The notes: generated by a model not told the origin, from the sequence alone. A stretch of 7,794 bases of DNA from an uncultured Clostridia bacterium (GCA_947629995.1 CANRFX010000053.1:1-7794); one strand, 5' to 3'; positions 1-7,240 are shown, numbered from the stretch's first letter. Made by a program: numbers and translations.

Positions 1-3000
1 AAAGCTTTTAATAAGTTTGGATTTTCTGCTACATCTTCGCTATTTTCTATTCTTTCTTCACCTTGTTCTTTTGATAAATAATCTGTTACTATTACTTCTG
101 CTTCTTCTGGGTCTTTTGTTTCTACGTATTGTTCTCCATCTTGTACAATTGTTTCTTGTGTCGCTGTTGTTGTTTCTCCCTCTTTTAATTTTCTATACAT
201 TGTCCATCTATATTCTGTATTTGTTGCATTATCTGGTAAGAATTCTAATCCGTCTGGAATATCATCTAATACTTGTGATGCATATCCATTTATAGTACCT
301 TCATTAAAGATTCTGATAGTGTATTCTACTATATTTCCGTTTGTAACTGTTAGTGGGTCTTTACCATGTTCGTATGTTATTTTGTCATTTTCTTTATCAT
401 AGTTTACTTGTGGTATACGTGAATCAACTTCTCTATTCTCAATTTTAGTAATGAATTTTCTTAATGCTAAATCGAATTTTCCTAATATAACATTATCATA
501 ATCTTCATCATCTTCATATTTTTTCCATTCGTCTGGTCCAGAACCAGGTGTAGAATCTCTATCTGTAACTTCTCCACCTTTTTCGTCTGAATCTTTTGAA
601 ATACATGCCTCGTTTCTAAGTATTTCTCCTGTTGGTGCATCATCTTTTACTTTAAAGTATACAGATATTTCTTTATAATTTTCTTCTTTAAACTCTTTTG
701 TTCCATCTGGGTTTGATCCAAATGCTTTTATTAAGTTGTTTCCGCTTCCTGGAGGATTCTCATTATCCTTTGATAAATAATCAGTAGAAATAAATTTCAA
801 ATCTGTTCCTTTATCATATGTCCATCCAATATTTTGGTTATATTGAATTGCTTTGATTTCTTCATCAGTATAACCTTCTGCTTTTAATTCACTGTCTGTT
901 TCTTTTTCTGACCATAAGAATTCTAAGCCTTCTGGAATGTCTTCTGTTATTTTTGAAGCATATCCGTCTACATACCCTTCATTATATATTCTAAATGTAT
1001 ATTTTACTACATCTCCTGCTTTTACCATTATTGGATTTTTGTTTAATTCATATTTTGCTGTTGTATCAGAATCTTCTTTTTCTGTATTTAAATTAGATGT
1101 ATCTATACTTTCAATTCTTTCAGTTTGTGCTTTACCATTTATTTCTGTAATTCTTTTTATTAATTTTAAATCAAATGGTTTTGGTTTTTCTGCTGGAATT
1201 ACTACTTTTTCAAAGTCATCGTCATCTTGTTGACCTTTCCAGTATTTGTTTTCAGCTGATACGTTTGGATTGCTTGTATGTCCTTTATAATTATTTTCAT
1301 CTTCATTTACTAATTCAGTTGCACTGTTTTTAGGTGATGTTGTTGGTTGTGAGTCTACATCTTCTACTTCTTCAACAAATGCATCTTCTGATATCCATGC
1401 AATGTTTGTTAATACTTGTTTGCTAGTTGTTGCTTCAGCTGTTACAGTACACTTTATTGTTACTGTATTTGATGAAGGAGTTCCTGAACCTGTATATGCA
1501 GATAAATTATTGCTATCCTTCTTTGTAAATGTTATTTTATTTGTTGCTTCATCATAACTTGCTGTATAATCTCCTGATGCTGAATTTTCCACATATTTTA
1601 ATCCTGTTGGTAATTGGTCGATTATTTGTGTAGCTCTACCAGCTATTTGTCCTTCATTATATACTTTAATTGTATATGTTATAGTATCTCCTTTTTCTAC
1701 TTGTACTGGATCTTTTCTATGGTTATATGTTGCTGTGTGATCACTTGTGTTTTTATTTTCACCAATTTTAGTTGTATCTTCAATTGTTGGTGTTCTTGGT
1801 CCTTGTGTTACATCTCTATCATTTATTTGTGTTATGTATTTTCTTAATGCTAAGTCAGCGATTTTTTCTGGTGGAATTACTATTTTTTCAAAGTCATCAT
1901 CATCTTGTTGTCCTTTCCAGTAATTGTTATTAGATGATACATTTGGGTTGTCTTTATTACCTTTATATGTATTTTCATTATTACTTACTAATCCATTTGT
2001 ATTTGATGGTGTTTCTGGTTGTGAGTCTACATCTTCTACTTCTCCAACAAATTCATCTTTTGATATCCATGCAATATTTGTTAATACTTGTTTATTACTT
2101 GTTGCTTCAGCTGTTACTTTACATTTTATTGTTATTGTATTTGATGAAGGCTCTCCTGAACCAGTATATGCAGATAAATTATTGCTATCTTTCTTTGTAA
2201 ATGTTATTTTATTTGATTGTTTATCATAATTTGCTGTATAATCATTTCCTGCTCCTGAAGCTTCTACATATTCTAATCCTGTTGGTAATTGGTCAATTAT
2301 TTCTGTTGCTCTACCTTCTACATTTCCTTCATTATATATTTTAATTGTATATGTTACTATGTCACCATTTTTTACTTGTACTGGGTCTTTTCTATGGTTA
2401 TATGTTGCTGTATGGTCTGATTTATTTATTTCTTTTAACTTGTTTGTATCTGTTATTGATGGTGTTCTTGGTCCTTGTGTAAAGTTGCTTCCTTCTATAG
2501 CTGTTATGTATTTTCTTAATGCTAAGTCTGCTATTTTTTCCGGTGGTACAGTTAATGTTTTTGTTATTGGTACTTCTGTTTCATCTAATTCTACTAATGG
2601 TTGTTCATCGGTAGTTGTACTAGATGCCCATAATTTCATTGTTTTCGTTTTATAACTTCCATTAAATGTTACTGTTAAACTACTATTTTGATTTGCTTTA
2701 ACTCTGATATAGAAATCTCCCTTACCTACTAAACTTTTTAGGTCTTTTGCTGGTTCTTTACTTCCATTTAATAAAGTATATTGTACATTACTTTCGCCAT
2801 TTTTTACTTCTAAGCTAAGTGTGTATGGTCTAGAGTTTAATTGTGCTACATTAAATGGTCCTATAATATAATCTTCTCCTGATGCTTCTCTTTTTAATTC
2901 TGTCTCATTTATTTTAATAGGAGCTCCTAAGTCTGAACTTGATTGTGCATATGCACTTGCATTTGCTTTTGCTTCTTTTATTAAATAATTATATAACGCT

Positions 3001-3911
3001 TCTGCTTGATATGTTCTTATTTGACCAACATCTTCATTCTTTAATACACTTGGACTATTTGGATTATAATCTGATAATGCCTTATAAGTAGTGTTTACAC
3101 CTGTGTCACTATAATAAAGCCAAGATGTATTTGTCAAAGTATCACCAGTATATGTACTAGTTTTATCATATTTGTTGCCTTCGTCAGAATTTGTAAAATA
3201 CCAAATTGCAGCTTGTTGTACAGCACTTATATCATTTTCTGTCAACGCATATTGTGTTAAATTATAACCTGCTAGAGAATCTGCACTTAATAGTTCATCT
3301 ATATCATCTGTGTTAAATGCTTTTGCCATTAATTCGACATAGTTAATATAAGGGCTTTCGCTATTAGTTGCTGATTTAATAATTTCAAATATTAATTCTT
3401 TTCTTGCATCATCAGTTGTTTCTTTTTGTGGTAAATATAATCTATCTAAAAGAGCCAAAAGCGCATTATATCTGTTAGTTGTGCTATCTGGAAGATTTTC
3501 TTCTACTAATTTTTTTAATGTATCATGTTGATTTTTTATTTGATCTCTTTCAGTTAGCATATTAAAATAACTGTTATATTCTTCTCTTTTATCTCCATTT
3601 TCAGTAACTGTATTATTAGCAAATCCTAATCCTGCTCTTACACAATAAATATCTGCATCTGTATAATTTTGGTCACTATTTGATTTATATTTTACAATGT
3701 TCCAAATTTTTGATGCACCACTAGTGTCTGGTTTTCCAATAGAATAACCTTCTTGAGGTGTAGAATCTGTCATTAATGCGGTAATTCCCATCCATTGCCC
3801 TGGACTTTGAGTTTGTGCATATACTCCTTTAGTTTGTGCTATTGTAAGAATAGCAAAAATAGTAAATAGGATAACTGCTATTATTTTTACTAGATTTTTT
3901 TTCAAGTTCAT
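1..3911 (-). CDS. Giant secreted thioester-domain adhesin with DUF11/isopeptide-type stalk repeats (3' end outside window)
   Basis: One uninterrupted frame runs from ATG at 3911 to the window edge (1303 codons, no stop), so the C-terminus and any cell-wall anchor are missing. The start has an AGGAGAGG ribosome binding site and opens a signal peptide: basic MNLKKN, a hydrophobic core to about residue 25, and a likely cut after VYA (residue 32). Residues about 35-300 resemble a Cys-Gln thioester domain (TED/TQXA type). Cys90 in DIYCVRAG and Gln233 in VQQAAIW are the expected bond-forming pair. After a spacer (about 300-455) come four DUF11-like repeats, each opening with a DLALRKYIT-like motif at Lys467, Lys691, Lys919 and Lys1152. 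They share YTIKIYNEG and IDQLPTGLEY motifs and end in LTNIAWIS-type strands (Asn612, Asn836). The family forms intramolecular Lys-Asn isopeptide bonds, and these residues are my inferred partners. Acidic linkers such as GQQDDDDFEK join the repeats. Likely role: covalent or strong adhesion to host or partner surfaces. Confidence 0.88.
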   Translation of the reverse strand, partial: MNLKKNLVKIIAVILFTIFAILTIAQTKGVYAQTQSPGQWMGITALMTDSTPQEGYSIGKPDTSGASKIWNIVKYKSNSDQNYTDADIYCVRAGLGFANNTVTENGDKREEYNSYFNMLTERDQIKNQHDTLKKLVEENLPDSTTNRYNALLALLDRLYLPQKETTDDARKELIFEIIKSATNSESPYINYVELMAKAFNTDDIDELLSADSLAGYNLTQYALTENDISAVQQAAIWYFTNSDEGNKYDKTSTYTGDTLTNTSWLYYSDTGVNTTYKALSDYNPNSPSVLKNEDVGQIRTYQAEALYNYLIKEAKANASAYAQSSSDLGAPIKINETELKREASGEDYIIGPFNVAQLNSRPYTLSLEVKNGESNVQYTLLNGSKEPAKDLKSLVGKGDFYIRVKANQNSSLTVTFNGSYKTKTMKLWASSTTTDEQPLVELDETEVPITKTLTVPPEKIADLALRKYITAIEGSNFTQGPRTPSITDTNKLKEINKSDHTATYNHRKDPVQVKNGDIVTYTIKIYNEGNVEGRATEIIDQLPTGLEYVEASGAGNDYTANYDKQSNKITFTKKDSNNLSAYTGSGEPSSNTITIKCKVTAEATSNKQVLTNIAWISKDEFVGEVEDVDSQPETPSNTNGLVSNNENTYKGNKDNPNVSSNNNYWKGQQDDDDFEKIVIPPEKIADLALRKYITQINDRDVTQGPRTPTIEDTTKIGENKNTSDHTATYNHRKDPVQVEKGDTITYTIKVYNEGQIAGRATQIIDQLPTGLKYVENSASGDYTASYDEATNKITFTKKDSNNLSAYTGSGTPSSNTVTIKCTVTAEATTSKQVLTNIAWISEDAFVEEVEDVDSQPTTSPKNSATELVNEDENNYKGHTSNPNVSAENKYWKGQQDDDDFEKVVIPAEKPKPFDLKLIKRITEINGKAQTERIESIDTSNLNTEKEDSDTTAKYELNKNPIMVKAGDVVKYTFRIYNEGYVDGYASKITEDIPEGLEFLWSEKETDSELKAEGYTDEEIKAIQYNQNIGWTYDKGTDLKFISTDYLSKDNENPPGSGNNLIKAFGSNPDGTKEFKEENYKEISVYFKVKDDAPTGEILRNEACISKDSDEKGGEVTDRDSTPGSGPDEWKKYEDDEDYDNVILGKFDLALRKFITKIENREVDSRIPQVNYDKENDKITYEHGKDPLTVTNGNIVEYTIRIFNEGTINGYASQVLDDIPDGLEFLPDNATNTEYRWTMYRKLKEGETTTATQETIVQDGEQYVETKDPEEAEVIVTDYLSKEQGEERIENSEDVAENPNLLKA
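1189..2538 (-). repeat. Tandem duplication of a ~675-bp stalk-repeat unit inside the adhesin gene
   Basis: Two adjacent units, 1189-1866 (678 bp) and 1867-2538 (672 bp), are clearly related at the DNA level. Shared blocks include the stretches around 1468-1515 and 2140-2187, and around 1200-1250 and 1878-1928. Length differences are multiples of three, so the frame is kept. The encoded repeats start at Lys467 and Lys691, exactly 224 residues apart, as do their C-terminal Asn residues 612 and 836. The next repeats (Lys919, Lys1152) are recognisably homologous in protein but far more diverged in DNA. The first two units therefore look like the younger duplication. Confidence 0.85.
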
Positions 3912-3963
3912 TTTTCCCTCTCCTTTTATTTTATTTATTTATATTTTATCCTTTAGTACAATT

Positions 3964-3991
3964 ATTTTACACTTTTTTCCTTTTAAGTCAA
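3964..3991 (-). promoter_or_regulatory. Proximal promoter of the adhesin gene
   Basis: Read on the minus strand, a -35 box TTGACT (3986-3991) and a -10 box TAAAAT (3964-3969) are 16 bp apart. Transcription would start near 3957, leaving a leader of about 45 nt before the ATG at 3911 with its AGGAGAGG ribosome binding site. This is the nearest good promoter to the gene. Confidence 0.6.
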
Positions 3992-4038
3992 TAGGCATTT
4001 TTTTTCATTATTTTAAGAAGACATTTTTCCCCTTTTTT

Positions 4039-4168
4039 ACACTTACGGATATATTATTTTGTCCACCGGTAATTCAAAAAAGCACCTACATTATAATTAT
4101 ATTACATTTTTGAGCCAAAATCAATACTTTACGTAAATTAAATGGATTTTTTTGTATATCCGTAGTGT
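4039..4168. repeat. Inverted repeat (ACACTTACGGATATA) in the divergent intergenic region
   Basis: The left copy ACACTTACGGATATA (4039-4053) and the inverted right copy TATATCCGTAGTGT (4155-4168) match over 14 bases with a single one-base gap. They flank about 100 bp that contain the distal adhesin promoter. Either two binding sites for one regulator of the divergent genes, or the ends of a very small inserted element, would explain them. I see no target-site duplication. The core TATATCCG also occurs just upstream of plsX (around 6936-6943). Confidence 0.5.
4096..4124 (-). promoter_or_regulatory. Distal promoter of the adhesin gene
   Basis: On the minus strand, TTGATT (4119-4124) and a perfect TATAAT (4096-4101) are separated by the optimal 17 bp. 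Transcription would start near 4089, giving a leader of about 180 nt that runs through the proximal promoter. It may be an alternative start for the adhesin. I found no comparably good plus-strand promoter for the divergent carboxypeptidase gene. Confidence 0.5.
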
Positions 4169-4237
4169 TTTATAAATTTTAAATCTGAAATTCATATTTT
4201 TTATTTTTAAACAATATATTTTTATAGGTGATAAAAT

Positions 4238-5522
4238 ATGAATATAAAGAGAAACTGTCTTAGGATTTTTCTTGTATTTTTGATTTGTCTTTTTATTTCT
4301 ATGTGCAATCGGAGTCTACTGTGATGACATTGATGAAGAAGATGAGAACTTAGATATTGCAAGTGAAATAGAAAATATTAGCTTAGAAACTTCTAGTAAT
4401 ATTAATTCTAATTCTTTAAACTTAAATTCCCGTTCTTGTGTAGTTTTAGATAGAAAAACTAAGCAAATTTTATATGGTAAAAATGAAAAAAACAAAGTAA
4501 AAATGGCATCTACTACAAAAATTATGACAGCAACTGTAGTTATCGAAAATATTTCTTTAGATAAAACTGTTGAAATATCAAAAAAAGCTGCAGGTACTGG
4601 TGGATCTAGATTAGGTTTGAAAACTGGAGACAAAATTACAATACGTGATTTGTTATATGGTCTATTATTGCGTTCTGGAAATGATGCTGCTGTAGCTTTA
4701 GCAGAGGCTGTATCTGGCTCTGTACCAGAATTTGCAAATTTAATGAACCAAAAAGCACAAGAACTCGGACTTTCTAATACTCACTTTGAATCTCCTCATG
4801 GATTAGATTCAGAAAACCACTACACGACTGCATATGAACTTGCTATACTTACAGATTATGCATTAAAAAATTCTACTTTTTTGAATATAGTTGGAACTAA
4901 AAATTATACAGTGACAATTAATGGATATCCAAAACTTTTATCTAATACAAATGAATTATTAGGAAATTTAAATGGTGTGTATGGCGTTAAAACTGGTTTT
5001 ACAAATGGTGCTAATCGTTGTTTGGTAACTAGTTGTAAAAGAGGCAATATGGACATTATTTGCGTTGTTTTAGGGGCTGATACAAAAAAATTTAGAACAA
5101 AAGATAGTATTAATTTGATTGAATATACTTTTAAAAATTTTGAGTATTTTAATGTAAAAGATTTTGTAAATAGTTTTTTAGAAGATTGGAAAAAAAATAA
5201 TCCTAATTTCTTTATAGTTGATAAAGGATTATCAAATTATGTTGATATAAATTTGGATTCTTCTATTGAGAAAACTTCTATTATACCTATTAAAAAGGAT
5301 CTTGTTTCTGATTTAAAAATTAATATTAATGTTAATCCAAATTTGTCTGCTCCTTTAAAAAAAGGTGATTTTCTTGGTAATTTGACTATATCATCCCAAA
5401 ATCAAACTATATTAAATTTCAATGTGATCTCTAATTCTAATATAGAGAAGCTTGAACCTTTAGATTATCTATTAAGATTTTTTAAAGATTACACAAATCA
5501 ACTAGAAAGCTCATTGTTTTAA
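4238..5522 (+). CDS. dacF: Serine-type D-alanyl-D-alanine carboxypeptidase (DacF/PBP5 family) with an apparent +1 frameshift in the signal peptide
   Basis: This enzyme family removes the terminal D-Ala from peptidoglycan stem peptides outside the membrane. The start is ATG 4238, with AGGTGATA 7 nt upstream. It encodes MNIKRNCLRIFLVFLICLF, a textbook signal peptide, but that frame stops at TGA 4322-4324. From about 4284 to TAA 5520 the next frame reads smoothly (CAIGVYCDD, then VVLDRKTKQILYGKN), and it has no ATG, GTG or TTG start before 4503. The ATG at 4503 cannot be a real start, because it lies two codons before catalytic Ser of STTK and would remove conserved residues and the export signal. 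Dropping one T in the run at 4290-4294 joins the two frames into a 427-residue protein. On that numbering the active-site motifs are STTK (Ser91, Lys94), SGN (about 146-148) and KTG (about 251-253). A PBP5-C-like beta domain follows, and the end (LDYLLRFFKDYTNQLE) looks like an amphipathic membrane-binding helix. The gene is either a sequence error or truly broken. Confidence 0.85.
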
Positions 5523-5553
5523 AAAATACCAATGGTTTAACCATTGGTATTTT
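5523..5553. terminator. Bidirectional terminator shared by the carboxypeptidase gene and acpP
   Basis: A perfect 31-base palindrome is centred at 5538, with arms of 15 bp including the core ACCAATGGTT. It is flanked by a T-run on each strand: TTTTCTTTT reading right, and TTTTTT reading left. It starts one base after the carboxypeptidase TAA and includes the last four codons and TAA of acpP. A single hairpin therefore ends transcripts from both convergent genes, which are only 14 bp apart. Confidence 0.85.
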
Positions 5554-5782
5554 CTTTTATATAGTTAACTACGTCTCCTACTGTTACTACTTTTTCTGCA
5601 TCACTATCAGGAATTTCTATATCAAATTCTTCTTCTAGTGCCATAACTAATTCAACGATATCTAAAGAATCAGCTCCTAAATCATCAATAAAAGATGCTT
5701 CCATTGTTACTGCTGTGTCTGCAACACCTAATTGCTCTACAATAATTCCTTTTACTTTTTCTAAAACTTCTTCTGAACTCAT
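5537..5782 (-). CDS. acpP: Acyl carrier protein
   Basis: The 81-residue product carries growing acyl chains on a 4'-phosphopantetheine arm during type II fatty acid synthesis in the cytoplasm. The attachment site is Ser39 in the invariant motif GADSLDIVELVMALEEEF, which is preceded by FIDDL. Helix 1 is VLEKVKGIIVEQLG, and the C-terminal helix ends VGDVVNYIKENTNG. I chose ATG at 5782 (MSSEEV). A longer reading from GTG at 5797 is unlikely because that GTG lies inside the ribosome binding site AGGAGGTGA. The spacing from AGGAGG to the chosen ATG is 14 nt, rather long. Length fits the family (75-80 residues). The gene follows plsX on the same strand, a common Firmicutes arrangement, but also has its own promoter, which suits the high ACP demand of the cell. 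Confidence 0.96.
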   Translation of the reverse strand: MSSEEVLEKVKGIIVEQLGVADTAVTMEASFIDDLGADSLDIVELVMALEEEFDIEIPDSDAEKVVTVGDVVNYIKENTNG

Positions 5783-5833
5783 ATCTTTAGAGTTCACCTC
5801 CTCTCAAGTTTGGAATTGTTAATTCATATCTCA

Positions 5834-5862
5834 TTTATATTATATGTTTTTCTTTTTGTCAA
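5834..5862 (-). promoter_or_regulatory. Strong promoter of acpP
   Basis: On the minus strand, a perfect -35 box TTGACA (5857-5862) and TATAAA (5834-5839) are 17 bp apart. The predicted start near 5827 gives a leader of about 45 nt containing the AGGAGGTGA site. It lies in the 129-bp gap between plsX and the acpP start, where I see no terminator. acpP could be made both from this promoter and by read-through from plsX. Confidence 0.75.
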
Positions 5863-5911
5863 GTATATTTGTAAAATATTTTTATTTTGTACGATTTGGT
5901 CAAAAGTGTGA

Positions 5912-6922
5912 TTATTCAAATTGTTCTATCATATGCTCTACTGCTTTATTTTCGACAAATTTCTCTGCCTGTATGATGGTGTATTCGAATAATAATTCAT
6001 CACTACTTCCATGAGCTTTTACTACTGGCTTTCTTACTCCTAAAAATAGTGCTCCACCATATGATTTATAATCCATTGCTTTTGAAAGTGTTTTTATTGG
6101 CTTTTTAGCTATTAAATAAGAAATTTTTGCAAAAATATTTTGTGTAAAACTTTCAACTAGACTTCTTTTTACAAATTTTCCTAAACCTTCTGTTGTTTTT
6201 AAGAATACATTTCCTGTAAAACCATCTGTTACAATTGCATCTATTTCCCCAGAAAAAGCATCTCTTCCTTCTACATTTCCTACAAAGTTTATATTTAATT
6301 CTTCTGATTTTTCTTTCAATAGTTTATAACTTTCTCTTACTAATTCATTTCCTTTGGTTTCTTCTGTTCCAATGTTTAGTAGCCCTATTGCTGGATTTTC
6401 AATGCCATAGGTATTTTTTAAGTAAATACTAGACATTTGGGCAAATTGCAAAAGATTTATTGGCTTACAATTGGTGTTTGAGCCTGAATCAATTAATAAT
6501 AATTGACTTTTATATGCAGGTAAAATTCCAGCTAAGGCTGGTCTATCTATACCTTTAATTCTTCCTACTAATAAGGTAGCACCAGTTAATAATGCTCCTG
6601 AATTTCCGGCAGAAATAAAAACATCTCCTTCATTTTCTTTTAGCATTTTAAATCCTACTACCATTGATGAATCCTTTTTATGTTTAATTGCAACTGTTGG
6701 TTGATCTTCCATTTCTATTGTTTCTGTTGCATTTTTGATTTTTAATCTGTCTGATATTTCTTCTATTTCTTTTCCATAAAATTCTTTAACTTTATTTCTT
6801 ATTATTTCTTCTTTTCCTACTAAGATTACTTCTGCTTTTACTTTTGATATTGCATTTATTGCACCTTTAATATTGGCGTCTGGTGCGTTATCTCCACCCA
6901 TAGCGTCTAATATTATTCTCAT
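5912..6922 (-). CDS. plsX: Phosphate acyltransferase PlsX (acyl-ACP:phosphate transacylase)
   Basis: PlsX converts acyl-ACP and phosphate to acyl-phosphate and ACP. The acyl-phosphate is then used by PlsY to acylate glycerol-3-phosphate, the first step of phospholipid synthesis. It is a soluble, membrane-peripheral enzyme. The 336-residue product has the family's hallmarks from end to end: MRIILDAMGGDNAPDANI at the N-terminus, SAGNSGALLTGA near residue 104, LLIDSGSNTNCKP near 142, LLNIGTEETKGNELVRE near 181, NFVGNVEGRDAFSGEIDAIV near 212, TDGFTGNVFLKTTEGLG near 232, and YGGALFLGVRKPVVKAHGSS near 288. Length is normal for the family. ATG at 6922 is preceded by an AGGGGGAA ribosome binding site. 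It has its own promoter just upstream and lies in the same orientation before acpP, its substrate carrier. In many Firmicutes fatty acid genes or rnc are neighbours; here the convergent carboxypeptidase gene follows acpP instead. Confidence 0.97.
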   Translation of the reverse strand: MRIILDAMGGDNAPDANIKGAINAISKVKAEVILVGKEEIIRNKVKEFYGKEIEEISDRLKIKNATETIEMEDQPTVAIKHKKDSSMVVGFKMLKENEGDVFISAGNSGALLTGATLLVGRIKGIDRPALAGILPAYKSQLLLIDSGSNTNCKPINLLQFAQMSSIYLKNTYGIENPAIGLLNIGTEETKGNELVRESYKLLKEKSEELNINFVGNVEGRDAFSGEIDAIVTDGFTGNVFLKTTEGLGKFVKRSLVESFTQNIFAKISYLIAKKPIKTLSKAMDYKSYGGALFLGVRKPVVKAHGSSDELLFEYTIIQAEKFVENKAVEHMIEQFE

Positions 6923-6961
6923 TTTGTTTTCCCCCTATATCCGCATATTTTTAGTAAATAT

Positions 6962-6990
6962 ATTTTATTATTCTTTATAAAAAAAAGCAA
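6962..6990 (-). promoter_or_regulatory. Promoter of plsX
   Basis: On the minus strand, TTGCTT (6985-6990) and TAAAAT (6962-6967) are spaced by 17 bp, with an expected start near 6955, about 33 nt before the plsX ATG. It sits between the preceding terminator at 7042-7073 and plsX, so plsX transcription is independent of what lies upstream. Confidence 0.65.
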
Positions 6991-7041
6991 TAGATTTTAA
7001 AAAATATTCTGCGTAATTAATCTTTTTTTATCCAAAAAATT

Positions 7042-7073
7042 TGAGATAGAAAATTTTAAAATTTCCTATCTCA
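7042..7073 (-). terminator. Rho-independent terminator of the former tuf gene
   Basis: A near-perfect palindrome with outer arms GAGATAG and CTATCTC and an A/T core is followed, on the minus strand, by AAATTTTTT. The single imperfect pair (7050 with 7065) is a G-U wobble in the minus-strand transcript but a C-A mismatch in the plus-strand one. The hairpin is therefore built for leftward transcription, from the EF-Tu remnant side. It begins about 22 bases after the tuf stop codon. Confidence 0.75.
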
Positions 7074-7095
7074 TAATATTTAACTTTAATATAAT

Positions 7096-7140
7096 TTATG
7101 CTAAGATTTCAGATACAACTCCTGAACCTACAGTACTTGC
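7096..7140 (-). pseudogene. tuf: Displaced 3' end of tuf (last ~12 codons of elongation factor Tu)
   Basis: The minus strand encodes TVGSGVVSEILA followed by TAA. This is the conserved C-terminal strand of EF-Tu (family ends like GRTVGSGVV-x-x-I). The expected Gly-Arg before Thr is replaced by Ala-Ser, and one codon further upstream is a TAA (7141-7143). Beyond that no EF-Tu sequence is present in any frame. A native-looking terminator follows the fragment. This is what remains when a site-specific element integrates in the 3' end of a gene and supplies its own copy of that end to the intact gene on the far side. A simple decayed duplicate of tuf is the alternative. The fragment itself is recognised with good confidence; the cause is inferred. 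Confidence 0.75.
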
Positions 7141-7157
7141 TTAACATTTCTAAATAT

Positions 7158-7175
7158 TTTCAAACATTTTTGAAA
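7158..7175. repeat. Small inverted repeat in AT-rich DNA next to the tuf junction
   Basis: TTTCAAA, a four-base CATT spacer, then TTTGAAA form a perfect 7-bp inverted repeat about 15-30 bp from the inferred crossover point. The rest of 7141-7240 is AT-rich with repeated CAATATTTT words and no gene. It could be part of a recombinase or accessory-protein binding region, or only low-complexity sequence. Confidence 0.35.
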
Positions 7176-7240
7176 TGCTTATATTTCAATATTTTTCAAT
7201 ATTTTCATTTTTAGTCAATAACAAACTATTTTATACTAAA

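Noticed and set aside
17..2655. Plus-strand open frames (17-295, 937-1233, 1614-1847, 1924-2229, 1934-2200, 2359-2655)
   Set aside because: All are antisense to the continuous adhesin frame. Their Leu, Phe and Ser-rich translations are what an AT-rich minus-strand gene gives when read backwards, and none has a convincing ribosome binding site.
3912..4090. A c-di-GMP or other riboswitch in the adhesin leader
   Set aside because: Clostridial surface-protein genes often carry them, but I see none of the conserved GEMM motifs here and no terminator hairpin in the leader.
4260..4330. Reading TGA as Trp to extend the carboxypeptidase frame upstream
   Set aside because: Without the TGA at 4281 the frame still hits TAA at 4245 and has no basic signal-peptide start. 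Trp is TGG in the adhesin, and no other gene uses TGA as a sense codon.
4316..4633. Minus-strand frame inside the carboxypeptidase gene
   Set aside because: It overlaps the conserved plus-strand region containing STTK and looks like a compositional shadow.
4503..5522. The ATG at 4503 as the real start of the carboxypeptidase
   Set aside because: It lies two codons before the catalytic Ser of STTK, would remove the conserved VVLDRKTKQILYGKN strand and any export signal, and has no proper ribosome binding site. Coding similarity continues upstream to a signal peptide at 4238.
5783..5797. A GTG start adding five residues to acyl carrier protein
   Set aside because: The GTG is part of the AGGAGGTG ribosome binding sequence itself, so it cannot be initiated by it; ATG at 5782 gives the normal ACP length.
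5863..5911. A terminator between plsX and acpP (A/T inverted repeat near 5874-5889)
   Set aside because: The arms are only about six A-T pairs, with no GC stem and no following T-run, so termination is unlikely and read-through into acpP is expected.
6235..6432. Plus-strand hydrophobic frame inside plsX
   Set aside because: It is fully antisense to strongly conserved PlsX codons; the Leu and Phe-rich product is an artefact of the complementary strand.
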